A DNA stretch of 5,373 nucleotides from positions 1 to 5,373 of the forward strand of contig DATCYZ010000095.1 in assembly GCA_036526195.1 (NCBI GenBank), read 5' to 3'. A model generated the notes under the pieces. It searched no databases. It was not told the origin of the DNA and saw nothing but the letters and a program-made list of their open reading frames with translations. Positions 1-5,373 of the stretch are shown in pieces (position 1 is the stretch's first letter; the number at the start of each line of letters is the position of its first letter). The translations under genes were made by a program, and so were the position numbers. The stretch comes from DATCYZ01 sp036526195 (GTDB lineage: Bacteria > Pseudomonadota > Gammaproteobacteria > Burkholderiales > SG8-39).

Positions 1-1375
<1,375 letters not shown>

Positions 1376-1384
1376 TGGCGCCGC

Positions 1385-1426
1385 CTAGTTAGCGTCCGGA
1401 GTTGATTCCGGACCGCGAATCCGCAT
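1385..1426 (-). promoter_or_regulatory. Possible leader-peptide ORF upstream of priA
   Basis: A 13-codon frame, ATG at 1426 to TAG at 1387-1385, encodes MRIRGPESTPDAN. It is preceded by AAGGGAG (1437-1431), the best Shine-Dalgarno in the region, 4 bases before the ATG. It ends 9 bases before the priA TTG and is in the same reading frame. Ribosomes finishing here could re-initiate at priA, or the frame could be the remnant of an N-terminal extension broken by the TAG. Function is inferred from position only, and no attenuator is obvious. Confidence 0.35.
1394..1413. repeat. Inverted repeat just upstream of priA
   Basis: GTCCGGA and TCCGGAC form a perfect 7-bp inverted repeat around a 6-base loop. 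It lies about 20 bases before the priA start and inside the leader ORF, so it could be an mRNA hairpin near the ribosome binding site or a protein-binding palindrome. There is no following T tract, so it is not a typical terminator. Confidence 0.55.
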
Positions 1427-1471
1427 GCATCTCCCTTGTCTGAAAGGGGAAAGGGGGCTTGGCTCCGCCCA

Positions 1472-1480
1472 TGTGGATAA
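1472..1480 (-). promoter_or_regulatory. DnaA box, perfect consensus
   Basis: The minus strand reads TTATCCACA, identical to the high-affinity E. coli R1/R4 box bound by the initiator DnaA. A perfect 9-mer of this composition is not expected often by chance in such GC-rich DNA. It lies about 100 bases upstream of the priA start. Confidence 0.65.
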
Positions 1481-1483
1481 AGG

Positions 1484-1492
1484 TGTGGGTAA
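1484..1492 (-). promoter_or_regulatory. DnaA box, one mismatch
   Basis: The minus strand reads TTACCCACA, one base from TTATCCACA. It has the same orientation as the perfect box and starts 12 bp from it (3-bp gap), a spacing suited to cooperative DnaA binding. On the plus strand the two appear as TGTGGATAA and TGTGGGTAA. Confidence 0.5.
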
Positions 1493-1504
1493 GCGTGTCG
1501 CGCC

Positions 1505-1520
1505 GATCCGATTCCGGATC
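1505..1520. repeat. Inverted repeat with two GATC sites
   Basis: GATCCG and CGGATC form a perfect 6-bp inverted repeat around ATTC. It contains GATTCCGGA (1510-1518), which is also present at 1404-1412 in the other inverted repeat, and two GATC sites. It lies 12 bp from the tandem DnaA boxes. A palindrome AAAGGCCTTT follows at 1524-1533. Confidence 0.5.
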
Positions 1521-1551
1521 GAAAAAGGCCTTTCCGCTCCGACGCTTAGCG

Positions 1552-1583
1552 ACATTACAAAAAATTTACATGCATAATCAAAG
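1552..1583. other. AT-rich stretch, candidate DNA unwinding element
   Basis: About 32 bp with only six or seven G/C bases, including a run of seven A, in a window that is otherwise strongly GC-rich. It lies between the tandem DnaA boxes and the third DnaA box and overlaps the IHF match. It could be an unwinding element of an origin or simply the promoter of priA. Confidence 0.4.
1554..1581 (-). promoter_or_regulatory. Possible sigma-70 promoter for priA
   Basis: On the minus strand TTGATT (1581-1576) and TGTAAT (1559-1554) are separated by 16 bases; the -10 matches TATAAT at five of six positions. Transcription would start near 1547, giving a leader of about 170 nt that carries both inverted repeats, both tandem DnaA boxes and the leader ORF. 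AT-rich DNA makes chance matches likely. Confidence 0.4.
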
Positions 1584-1588
1584 GGTTG
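1576..1588 (+). promoter_or_regulatory. IHF consensus site
   Basis: The plus strand reads AATCAA, then AGGG, then TTG, a full match to the IHF consensus WATCAANNNNTTR. It adjoins the AT-rich stretch, where an IHF bend would help either DNA unwinding or promoter architecture. Binding is inferred from consensus only. Confidence 0.45.
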
Positions 1589-1647
1589 CAATCATTCTCC
1601 CTCTGGAGCCCATGGGCACGGGGCAGAGCGAGGCCTTTTCCTGCTTT

Positions 1648-1656
1648 TGTGCATAA
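1648..1656 (-). promoter_or_regulatory. DnaA box, consensus TTWTNCACA
   Basis: The minus strand reads TTATGCACA, which fits the relaxed DnaA consensus TTWTNCACA. It has the same orientation as the two boxes at 1472-1492 and lies on the other side of the AT-rich stretch and the IHF match, about 55 bases downstream of the hemE stop codon. Confidence 0.5.
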
Positions 1657-1709
1657 GTCAAGCGTTGTGCGAGGCGGGTGGGTGCGCCGGCACGTTCGCC
1701 CGGGCCCGA

Positions 1710-2774
1710 TCAGGCCCGCATCCGCCGGCTGTAAGTGCGCACTTCGTCGACGAGCGCCACTACCGCGTCGACCGGCGTGAACTGCGAGATGCCGTGGCCA
1801 AGGTTGAAGACATGCCCGGGCGCCGGACCGAAGGCGTCCAGCGTGCGCCGAACCTCGGCGCGCACCGCGTCGGGCGGCGCGAACAGCGCCATCGGGTCGA
1901 GATTGCCCTGCAATGCGACGCGCGCGCCGATCCGGCGGCGCGCTTCGGCGGGATTCACCGTCCAGTCCAGGCCCACGGCGTCGCAGCCGGAGGCCGCGAT
2001 GTCCTCCAGCCACGGTCCGCCGCCCTTGGTGAACAGGATGCAGGGCACGCGCCGGCCTTCGGCCTCGCGGGTCAGGCCGGATATCACGCGGCGTGAATAG
2101 GCGAGCGAGAATTCGCCGTAGGCTGCATGGTTCAGCGTGCCGCCCCATGTGTCGAAGATCATCACGGCCTGGGCGCCCGCCTCGATCTGCGCGTTCAGGT
2201 AGTCGATGACGGCAAGCGCGTTGACCTCGAGGATGCGATGCAGGAGGTCGGGCCGCGCGTACTGCATGGTCTTCAGCGTTCGCCAGTCGCTGCTGCCGCC
2301 GCCTTCCACCATGTAGCAGGCGAGCGTGTACGGGCTGCCGGAGAAGCCGATCAGGGGCACCCGTCCGTCCAGCGCGCGGCGGATCTCCCGAACGGCATCC
2401 AGCACGTAGCGCAGTTCCCGGGTCGGATCCGGAACGGCGAGACGCGCGACCGCGGCTTCGTCGCGCACCGGGTGGGCGAACTGGGGCCCTTCGCCGGTGG
2501 CAAAGGACAGCCCGAGTCCCATGGCGTCCGGCACGGTCAGGATGTCCGAGAACAGGATCGCGGCATCGAGCGGAAAGCGCTCGAGCGGCTGCAAGGTCAC
2601 TTCGCAGGCCATGGCCGGGCTTTTCGCCAGCGCGAGGAAATCCCCGGCGCGGGCGCGCGTGGCGTTGTACTCGGGCAGGTAGCGCCCGGCCTGGCGCATC
2701 AGCCAGGTGGGCGTGTACGCGGTCGGCTCGCGCGCGAGCGCGCGCAACAGGGTGTCGTTGGCGAGCGGGCGCAT
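1710..2774 (-). CDS. hemE: Uroporphyrinogen III decarboxylase (HemE)
   Basis: HemE removes the four acetate carboxyl groups of uroporphyrinogen III to give coproporphyrinogen III in cytosolic haem synthesis. The start is taken as ATG at 2774, giving 354 residues, the same length as E. coli HemE; a GTG at 2807 would add 11 residues and overlap the EVE gene more. Family signatures are intact: WLMRQAGRYLPEY (24-36, with R27 and R31), FSDIL with the catalytic Asp77, GFSGSPYTLACYM with Tyr154, FDTWGG, LFTKGGG, LQGNLDP and FNLGHGI with His327. The start ATG shares its A with the TGA stop of the upstream EVE gene (TGATG), and no good Shine-Dalgarno precedes it, so translation is probably coupled. 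A GC-rich hairpin (GGGCC / GGCCC, 1702-1717) overlaps the stop but has no T tract; no clear terminator separates hemE from priA. Confidence 0.97.
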   Translation of the reverse strand: MRPLANDTLLRALAREPTAYTPTWLMRQAGRYLPEYNATRARAGDFLALAKSPAMACEVTLQPLERFPLDAAILFSDILTVPDAMGLGLSFATGEGPQFAHPVRDEAAVARLAVPDPTRELRYVLDAVREIRRALDGRVPLIGFSGSPYTLACYMVEGGGSSDWRTLKTMQYARPDLLHRILEVNALAVIDYLNAQIEAGAQAVMIFDTWGGTLNHAAYGEFSLAYSRRVISGLTREAEGRRVPCILFTKGGGPWLEDIAASGCDAVGLDWTVNPAEARRRIGARVALQGNLDPMALFAPPDAVRAEVRRTLDAFGPAPGHVFNLGHGISQFTPVDAVVALVDEVRTYSRRMRA

Positions 2775-3235
2775 CAGGCGAGAAGCTTCGTCGTGATGAA
2801 ACGCCACTCGGCCAGGGAGACCGGCGTGATCGACAGGCGGTTGCCCCGTCGCAGCACGAGCATCGCCGCGAGCGCCTTGTGTGCGCGCAGTTCCGCCAGT
2901 CCAAGCAGGCGGGTCTTCCTCGTGCCGCGCACGTCGACATTCATCCAGCGCGGTGCGGCGCGGGTCGCTTTCGGGTCATGGTAGGGGCTCCTGGGGTCGA
3001 ACTGCGTGGGGTCCGGGTAGGCGGCGCAGGCCACCTCGGCGAGCCCGGCGATCCCGGGTTCCGCGCAACTCGAGTGATAGAACAGCACGCCGTCGCCGGG
3101 GCGCATGTCGTCGCGCATGTGATTGCGCGCCTGGTAGTTGCGCACCCCGGTCCAGGCGGTGGTCCTGCCCCGGGACGCAAGCAATGTGTCGATCGAGCAC
3201 TCGTCCGGCTCGGATTTCATCAGCCAGTAGCGCAT
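2774..3235 (-). CDS. EVE domain protein (PUA-like, THYN1/COG2947 family)
   Basis: A 153-residue single-domain protein of the EVE family (Pfam EVE, related to PUA and YTH folds and to eukaryotic THYN1). The hallmarks are all present: YWLMKSEPDE (3-12), WTGVRNYQARN (28-38), MRDDMRPGDGVLFYHSS (40-56), PGIAGLAEV, a YPDPTQFDP stretch followed by a YHDPK motif, PRW (about 95-97), and a C-terminal RLSITPVSLAEW. The fold has a pocket thought to bind modified nucleic acid bases; the role of this stand-alone bacterial group is not established. ATG at 3235 starts the conserved N terminus exactly; only a weak AAGCGAG lies upstream. The gene sits between the 6S RNA gene and hemE, and its stop overlaps the hemE start by one base, so the two are very likely co-translated. 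No signal peptide or membrane segment is seen. Confidence 0.93.
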   Translation of the reverse strand: MRYWLMKSEPDECSIDTLLASRGRTTAWTGVRNYQARNHMRDDMRPGDGVLFYHSSCAEPGIAGLAEVACAAYPDPTQFDPRSPYHDPKATRAAPRWMNVDVRGTRKTRLLGLAELRAHKALAAMLVLRRGNRLSITPVSLAEWRFITTKLLA

Positions 3236-3309
3236 GCTCGCTTCAAATCACCTGGGCGGAAAGTGGCGCGGGGCGCCGGTCAGACTGCGAACGGCCGGCG
3301 GCGCGCTGG

Positions 3310-3328
3310 AAAAGGGTGCCCCCCGCAC
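3310..3328 (-). terminator. Weak candidate terminator after 6S RNA
   Basis: On the minus strand GTGC, five G and GCAC form a short hairpin followed by CC and TTTT. It lies downstream of the 6S RNA core and before the EVE gene. The stem is only 4 bp, so it may instead be an RNA processing region or chance. Confidence 0.25.
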
Positions 3329-3339
3329 ATGCCGGTGAG

Positions 3340-3508
3340 CCCGCATTCCGAACCCTGCTGATCAGGGTGGTCACGCGTCGGCCACTTCAGGTTCATCCTG
3401 CACGCGTAGCGTGGGACGATCACAACAGTGACACTATGACTCGCAACCGGGGAACGCTATCGGTCCGGAAAACATGGGCCCTGTCGAACACAGCAGGGGA
3501 CGTAGAGA
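3340..3508 (-). ncRNA. ssrS: 6S RNA
   Basis: 6S RNA mimics an open promoter, binds the sigma-70 RNA polymerase holoenzyme and represses transcription in stationary phase. The closing stem is a perfect 8-bp match: CCCTGCTG (3498-3491) with CAGCAGGG (3360-3353), enclosing about 130 nt. The inner 5' part carries TGTTCG, then GGGCC, then ACCGATA, which aligns by eye with E. coli 6S (TGTTCG, GGGCC, GCCGATA). The 3' part contains GAACCTGAAG, resembling the E. coli CCTTGAACC region. Position supports the call: in many beta- and gammaproteobacteria ssrS lies just downstream of zapA. The core coordinates are firm; the outer ends are estimates (about 15 nt either way) from the flank lengths of the 184-nt E. 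coli RNA. No clear promoter is visible, so it may be partly processed from the zapA transcript. ygfA, which follows ssrS in E. coli, is absent here. Confidence 0.85.
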
Positions 3509-3537
3509 GTGCTGCGACGTGCCGAACGTCCGGCGCG

Positions 3538-3852
3538 TCAGAAGAGCTTGTCCTGCCGGGCGAGCGTTGCATCCAGCGTCGCCTCGATGGCTGCGATTCT
3601 ACGCTTCGTCTGACCGATATCAAAGCCGCCGCCAACCCGCACACTGAGCAGTTCGTGGGCGATGTTCAGCGCGGCCATCACGGCAATGCGCTCGGCGCCG
3701 GCCACCTTGCTGTTCTTGCGGATCTCGTTCATCTTGCCGTCGAGGTAGGCGACCGCCTGCAACAGCGCCTCGCGTTCCTCGTCGCTGCACGCGACGCGGT
3801 AGCTGCGCCCCATCAGGGTGACTTCGATCGTCGTGCTCGCGGGCTCTGCCAT
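3538..3852 (-). CDS. zapA: Cell division protein ZapA
   Basis: ZapA binds FtsZ in the cytoplasm and cross-links protofilaments to stabilise the Z-ring. At 104 residues it is close to the 109 of E. coli ZapA. The N-terminal domain shows the family pattern: a beta strand IEVTLMGRSYRVAC (9-22), DEEREALLQAVAYLDGKMNEIRK, and AGAERIAVMAALNIAHELL, matching E. coli TEQLVFIAALNISYEL. The rest (about residues 77-104) is the charged helical tail that forms the tetramer's coiled coil. ATG at 3852 is preceded by CAAGGC directly upstream, a weak and closely spaced ribosome binding site. The ZapB-like gene lies 52 bp upstream and 6S RNA about 30 bp downstream, the usual neighbours, so co-transcription is likely. 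Confidence 0.94.
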   Translation of the reverse strand: MAEPASTTIEVTLMGRSYRVACSDEEREALLQAVAYLDGKMNEIRKNSKVAGAERIAVMAALNIAHELLSVRVGGGFDIGQTKRRIAAIEATLDATLARQDKLF

Positions 3853-3904
3853 GCCTTGGTCCGTACTTGCTGCGCGCGAAAGGCGGCGCTCCAGCGTGCG
3901 TTGC

Positions 3905-4114
3905 CTAACCGGGGATCCGGGAGATGAGCTGTTCGAGTTTCGACTTCGCGCCGTCGATCTTGGCGTTCAGCCGTTTGGTGTCATCCTGCGCGGTCACCAG
4001 CTGCGCGCGCAGCGACACGTTTTCCTCGCGCAGCCGTTCGCACAGCGTGACGACCTGCGTGACCTTCGATTCGAGCGCGCTGAACTCGTTTTCCACGCGT
4101 AGACTATGTTGCAA
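3905..4114 (-). CDS. ZapB-like short coiled-coil protein (TIGR02449 type)
   Basis: A 69-residue, almost wholly alpha-helical protein with leucines and other hydrophobics at heptad spacing (FSALESKVTQVV, LCERLREENVSLRAQL, LNAKIDGAKSKLEQL). This is the pattern of the small ZapB-like proteins found directly upstream of zapA in beta- and gammaproteobacteria and thought to act with ZapA at the Z-ring. It ends ISRIPG, a common end for these proteins. The start is uncertain. TTG at 4114 has GGAG 8 bases upstream (4126-4123); GTG at 4096 (VENEFSALESK, 63 residues) matches the usual family N terminus better. A promoter-like TTGACG / CATAGT pair would place the transcript start almost exactly at that GTG, making it leaderless. 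Membership rests on composition and position; residue-level identity to E. coli ZapB is not claimed. Confidence 0.82.
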   Translation of the reverse strand: MQHSLRVENEFSALESKVTQVVTLCERLREENVSLRAQLVTAQDDTKRLNAKIDGAKSKLEQLISRIPG

Positions 4115-4131
4115 ATTTCATGCTCCGTCAA
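4103..4131 (-). promoter_or_regulatory. Possible promoter for zapB-like-zapA
   Basis: On the minus strand TTGACG (4131-4126) and CATAGT (4108-4103) are separated by 17 bases. The -35 matches TTGACA at five of six positions and the -10 matches at four. Transcription would start near 4096. It lies in the short divergent gap before the plus-strand gene at 4148. Confidence 0.4.
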
Positions 4132-4147
4132 GACATAAGGGCATGTT

Positions 4148-4474
4148 TTGCATGTGTTTCCTGATCTGTTTGCGAGCGCCGGGGCGGGCGCCTCACCGAT
4201 GAACGCGGCGGGCGAGGGTTTGCGCGTTGCGGGGCGCACGCGTCGCGGGCGTACCTGCGAACTCCTCGACTGCACCGGGGAGGCGATTCCGCGCGAGGTG
4301 CTCGAGGGCCTGCTCGCAGACCTGGTCGCCGCCGACGCGTTCGAGTTCCGTCCGGCGAGCGCGGATGGCGCAACCCTGCGCCTGGACAAGCCGGGCTTCG
4401 GCCATGTCCAGGTCGGCGAACGGCTCTATCGCTTGCTGGTGTCGCGCGCCGGCGCGCGGCTCGAACCGTTCTGA
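4148..4474 (+). CDS. Conserved-looking small protein of unknown function
   Basis: A 108-residue protein that I do not recognise. The codons from about residue 18 on are strongly G/C at the third position, as in the neighbouring genes, which supports real coding. TTG at 4148 has AAGGG 6 bases upstream (4137-4141). ATG at 4199 would give a 91-residue form beginning MNAAGEGLRVAGRTRRG and overlaps, as ATGA, the TGA of a 19-codon frame starting at ATG 4143. The protein has a basic N-terminal part (RVAGRTRRGRT), an acidic helix-like middle (EAIPREVLEGLLADLVAADAFEF) and a beta-rich end (ATLRLDKPGFGHVQVGERLYRLLVS), with no signal peptide or membrane helix. It is divergent from the zapB-like gene and convergent with btuF, overlapping it by 49 bp. 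Confidence 0.6.
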   Translation: MHVFPDLFASAGAGASPMNAAGEGLRVAGRTRRGRTCELLDCTGEAIPREVLEGLLADLVAADAFEFRPASADGATLRLDKPGFGHVQVGERLYRLLVSRAGARLEPF

Positions 4475-5346
4475 GGGCGCCGGGCGCGGGCGCCCTCGAG
4501 TAGCTCGCAAAGCCGTTCCGCGCCCTCCAGCAGGCGCGGCGTATGGCGCTGGATCAGCGCGGCCGGCAGAAACTGCAGGTTCTCGCGCGCCACGGCGGTC
4601 ATCGAGGCGAAGGCGCGCCAGTCGTCCAGCCAAGCCGGGCGCACCGCGTCGATGCCGCTTGCGACGATGACTTCCGGGTTCGCCGCAAGCACGGCTTCGC
4701 GGTCGATTTCGGGGGCGATTCCGGGCAGGGCGGCGAAGACGTTTTCGCCACCGCACAGGGCCAGCACCTTGCTGATGACGTGCGCGCCGGTGACGGTCAT
4801 GAGCGGCCGATCCCAGATCTGGTAGAAAACGCGCACCGCAGGACGATCGGCGAAGCGTTTGCGCAAGGCGAGGGTGCGCGCGCGAAAGGCCGTCGCCGCG
4901 GTCCGCGCGCCGGCCCCCTGCCCGGTGAGCACGCCCAATCGCTCCAGCGTGCGCGCGATGTCCTCGAGCTCGCGCGGCTCCGAGCGGTACATCGGCACGC
5001 CGAGCGTTGCCAGGCGCTCGAGGGCGCCGCGACTGCCGGACTGCGGCCAGGCGACGATCAGGTCCGGCCGTAGCGCGATCACGGCCTCGAGGTCGATGCC
5101 GGCCTCGCTGCCGACCCGTGGCAGGGCGCGGGCCGCCGCCGGGTAATCGCTGTGCTCGAGGGCGCCGACCAGCTGCGCGCCGGCGCCGATCGCGAACAGC
5201 AACTCGGTCAGGTGCGGCGAGAGGCTCACCACGCGCACCGCGGGACGGGCAAGGCGCACGTCGTGACCGTAGTCGTCCCGCACGCGTACCTCCGCAATCG
5301 TGGGCGCGGCGAAGAGCAGCAGCAGGACAACCGAAAGCAATCGCAT
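4426..5346 (-). CDS. btuF: BtuF-like periplasmic substrate-binding protein (cobalamin-type ABC importer)
   Basis: A 306-residue class III substrate-binding protein of the BtuF/FhuD type, which delivers a ligand, typically cobalamin, to an inner-membrane BtuCD-type importer. Residues 1-18 (MRLLSVVLLLLFAAPTIA) look like a Sec signal peptide; there is no lipobox cysteine, so the product should be soluble in the periplasm. Two lobes joined by a helix are recognisable: VVSLSPHLTELLFAIGAG (39-56), EHSDYP (64-69), IALRPDLIVAW (90-100), and CGGENVF (198-204). E87 and E217 align with the E. coli BtuF glutamates (E72, E202) that dock on the permease arginines. E. coli is 266 residues; part of the extra length is a charged tail after about residue 285 that overlaps the convergent gene. 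The E. coli pocket Trp66 and Tyr50 align with E81 and H65, so another ligand is possible. No permease or ATPase gene is in the window, and no Shine-Dalgarno precedes the ATG. Confidence 0.88.
   Translation of the reverse strand: MRLLSVVLLLLFAAPTIAEVRVRDDYGHDVRLARPAVRVVSLSPHLTELLFAIGAGAQLVGALEHSDYPAAARALPRVGSEAGIDLEAVIALRPDLIVAWPQSGSRGALERLATLGVPMYRSEPRELEDIARTLERLGVLTGQGAGARTAATAFRARTLALRKRFADRPAVRVFYQIWDRPLMTVTGAHVISKVLALCGGENVFAALPGIAPEIDREAVLAANPEVIVASGIDAVRPAWLDDWRAFASMTAVARENLQFLPAALIQRHTPRLLEGAERLCELLEGARARRPQNGSSRAPARDTSKR
4473..4497. repeat. GC-rich hairpin at convergent gene ends
   Basis: GAGGGCGCC (4473-4481) and GGCGCCCTC (4489-4497) form a perfect 9-bp stem with a 7-base loop. 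It begins within the stop codon of the plus-strand gene and lies inside the tail codons of btuF on the other strand. There is no T tract, but a stem this stable could mark the 3' ends of both transcripts. Confidence 0.5.
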
Positions 5347-5354
5347 GGACCGAC

Positions 5355-5360
5355 TATAAT
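5355..5360 (+). promoter_or_regulatory. TATAAT, -10-like element at the window edge
   Basis: The plus strand has a perfect TATAAT at 5355-5360; the overlapping minus-strand sequence reads TATTAT in front of btuF. As a plus-strand -10 it would serve a gene beyond the window, but no -35 is visible 17 bases upstream. As a minus-strand -10 it would start transcription within about 10 bases of the btuF ATG, giving a very short or leaderless mRNA; its -35 would lie outside the window. Confidence 0.35.
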
Positions 5361-5373
5361 AGGGCCGTGGCGC

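Larger units (their letters stand above)
1376..1709. other. hemE-priA intergenic region with origin-like signals
   Basis: This 334-bp gap has no convincing protein gene beyond the short leader frame. It holds two tandem DnaA boxes (1472-1492), a third DnaA box (1648-1656), an AT-rich stretch (about 1552-1583), a perfect IHF consensus (1576-1588), a possible priA promoter and two inverted repeats. DnaA boxes, an unwinding element and an IHF site together are what bacterial origins contain; the same parts could control priA. Established knowledge: the Caulobacter origin lies beside hemE, and from memory hemE-priA in many betaproteobacteria lies in the origin-proximal half of the chromosome. Whether this is an origin is inference. 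Confidence 0.45.

Noticed and set aside
1608..1617. GCCCATGGGC palindrome as a hemE terminator
   Set aside because: A 10-bp palindrome with no loop and no T tract; not a credible terminator.
1594..1709. Small protein gene in the hemE-proximal part of the gap
   Set aside because: The short frames here lack a convincing ribosome binding site and have no recognisable product; the region is better explained by DNA-binding signals.
1555..2940. 461-codon minus-strand open frame overlapping hemE
   Set aside because: Out of frame with hemE and EVE, both of which have full family signatures; the product is low-complexity and Arg-rich.
4193..4756. 187-codon minus-strand frame antisense to the small plus-strand gene
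   Set aside because: It overlaps the btuF frame and the product is Arg/Pro-rich without motifs; codon pattern supports the other two frames.
5347..5373. Cobalamin riboswitch upstream of btuF
   Set aside because: Only 27 bases are available and none resembles a B12 box; a promoter-like TATTAT sits too close to the ATG to leave room for a riboswitch on a transcript from it.

Overview
The window is GC-rich (visibly well above 60%, with strong G/C at third codon positions) and comes from a proteobacterium. HemE next to PriA, and a ZapB-like / ZapA / 6S RNA / EVE run, fit Betaproteobacteria best; some Gammaproteobacteria share parts of this order, so the class call is an inference. No mobile elements, CRISPR arrays, tRNAs or rRNAs are seen. 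Almost all genes are on the minus strand and are recognisable core genes.

Layout, left to right: priA (minus, 3' part cut off by the window edge); a 334-bp intergenic region rich in DNA-level signals; hemE (minus); an EVE-domain gene (minus) whose stop codon shares a base with the hemE start; a roughly 170-nt 6S RNA gene (ssrS, minus); zapA (minus); a short ZapB-like coiled-coil gene (minus); a divergent plus-strand gene for a 108-residue protein of unknown function; and a btuF-like periplasmic binding protein gene (minus), which converges with and overlaps the unknown gene. The window ends just upstream of btuF, in what looks like a promoter region.

In transcriptional order the main block reads zapB-like, zapA, 6S RNA, EVE, hemE, priA. 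It joins Z-ring assembly, global RNA polymerase control, a PUA-like domain protein, haem synthesis and replication restart. Only EVE-hemE is tightly coupled, by a TGATG overlap.

The most interesting part is the hemE-priA gap (1376-1709). It holds one perfect DnaA box (TTATCCACA), a one-mismatch box 12 bp away in the same orientation, a third box matching TTWTNCACA, a very AT-rich stretch of about 32 bp in otherwise GC-rich DNA, a perfect match to the IHF consensus, and two short inverted repeats sharing GATTCCGGA. This is the architecture of a replication origin or of a DnaA/IHF-controlled priA promoter. The sequence alone does not decide between them. The same region carries a 13-codon leader frame with a good Shine-Dalgarno, ending 9 bases before the likely TTG start of priA and in the same frame.
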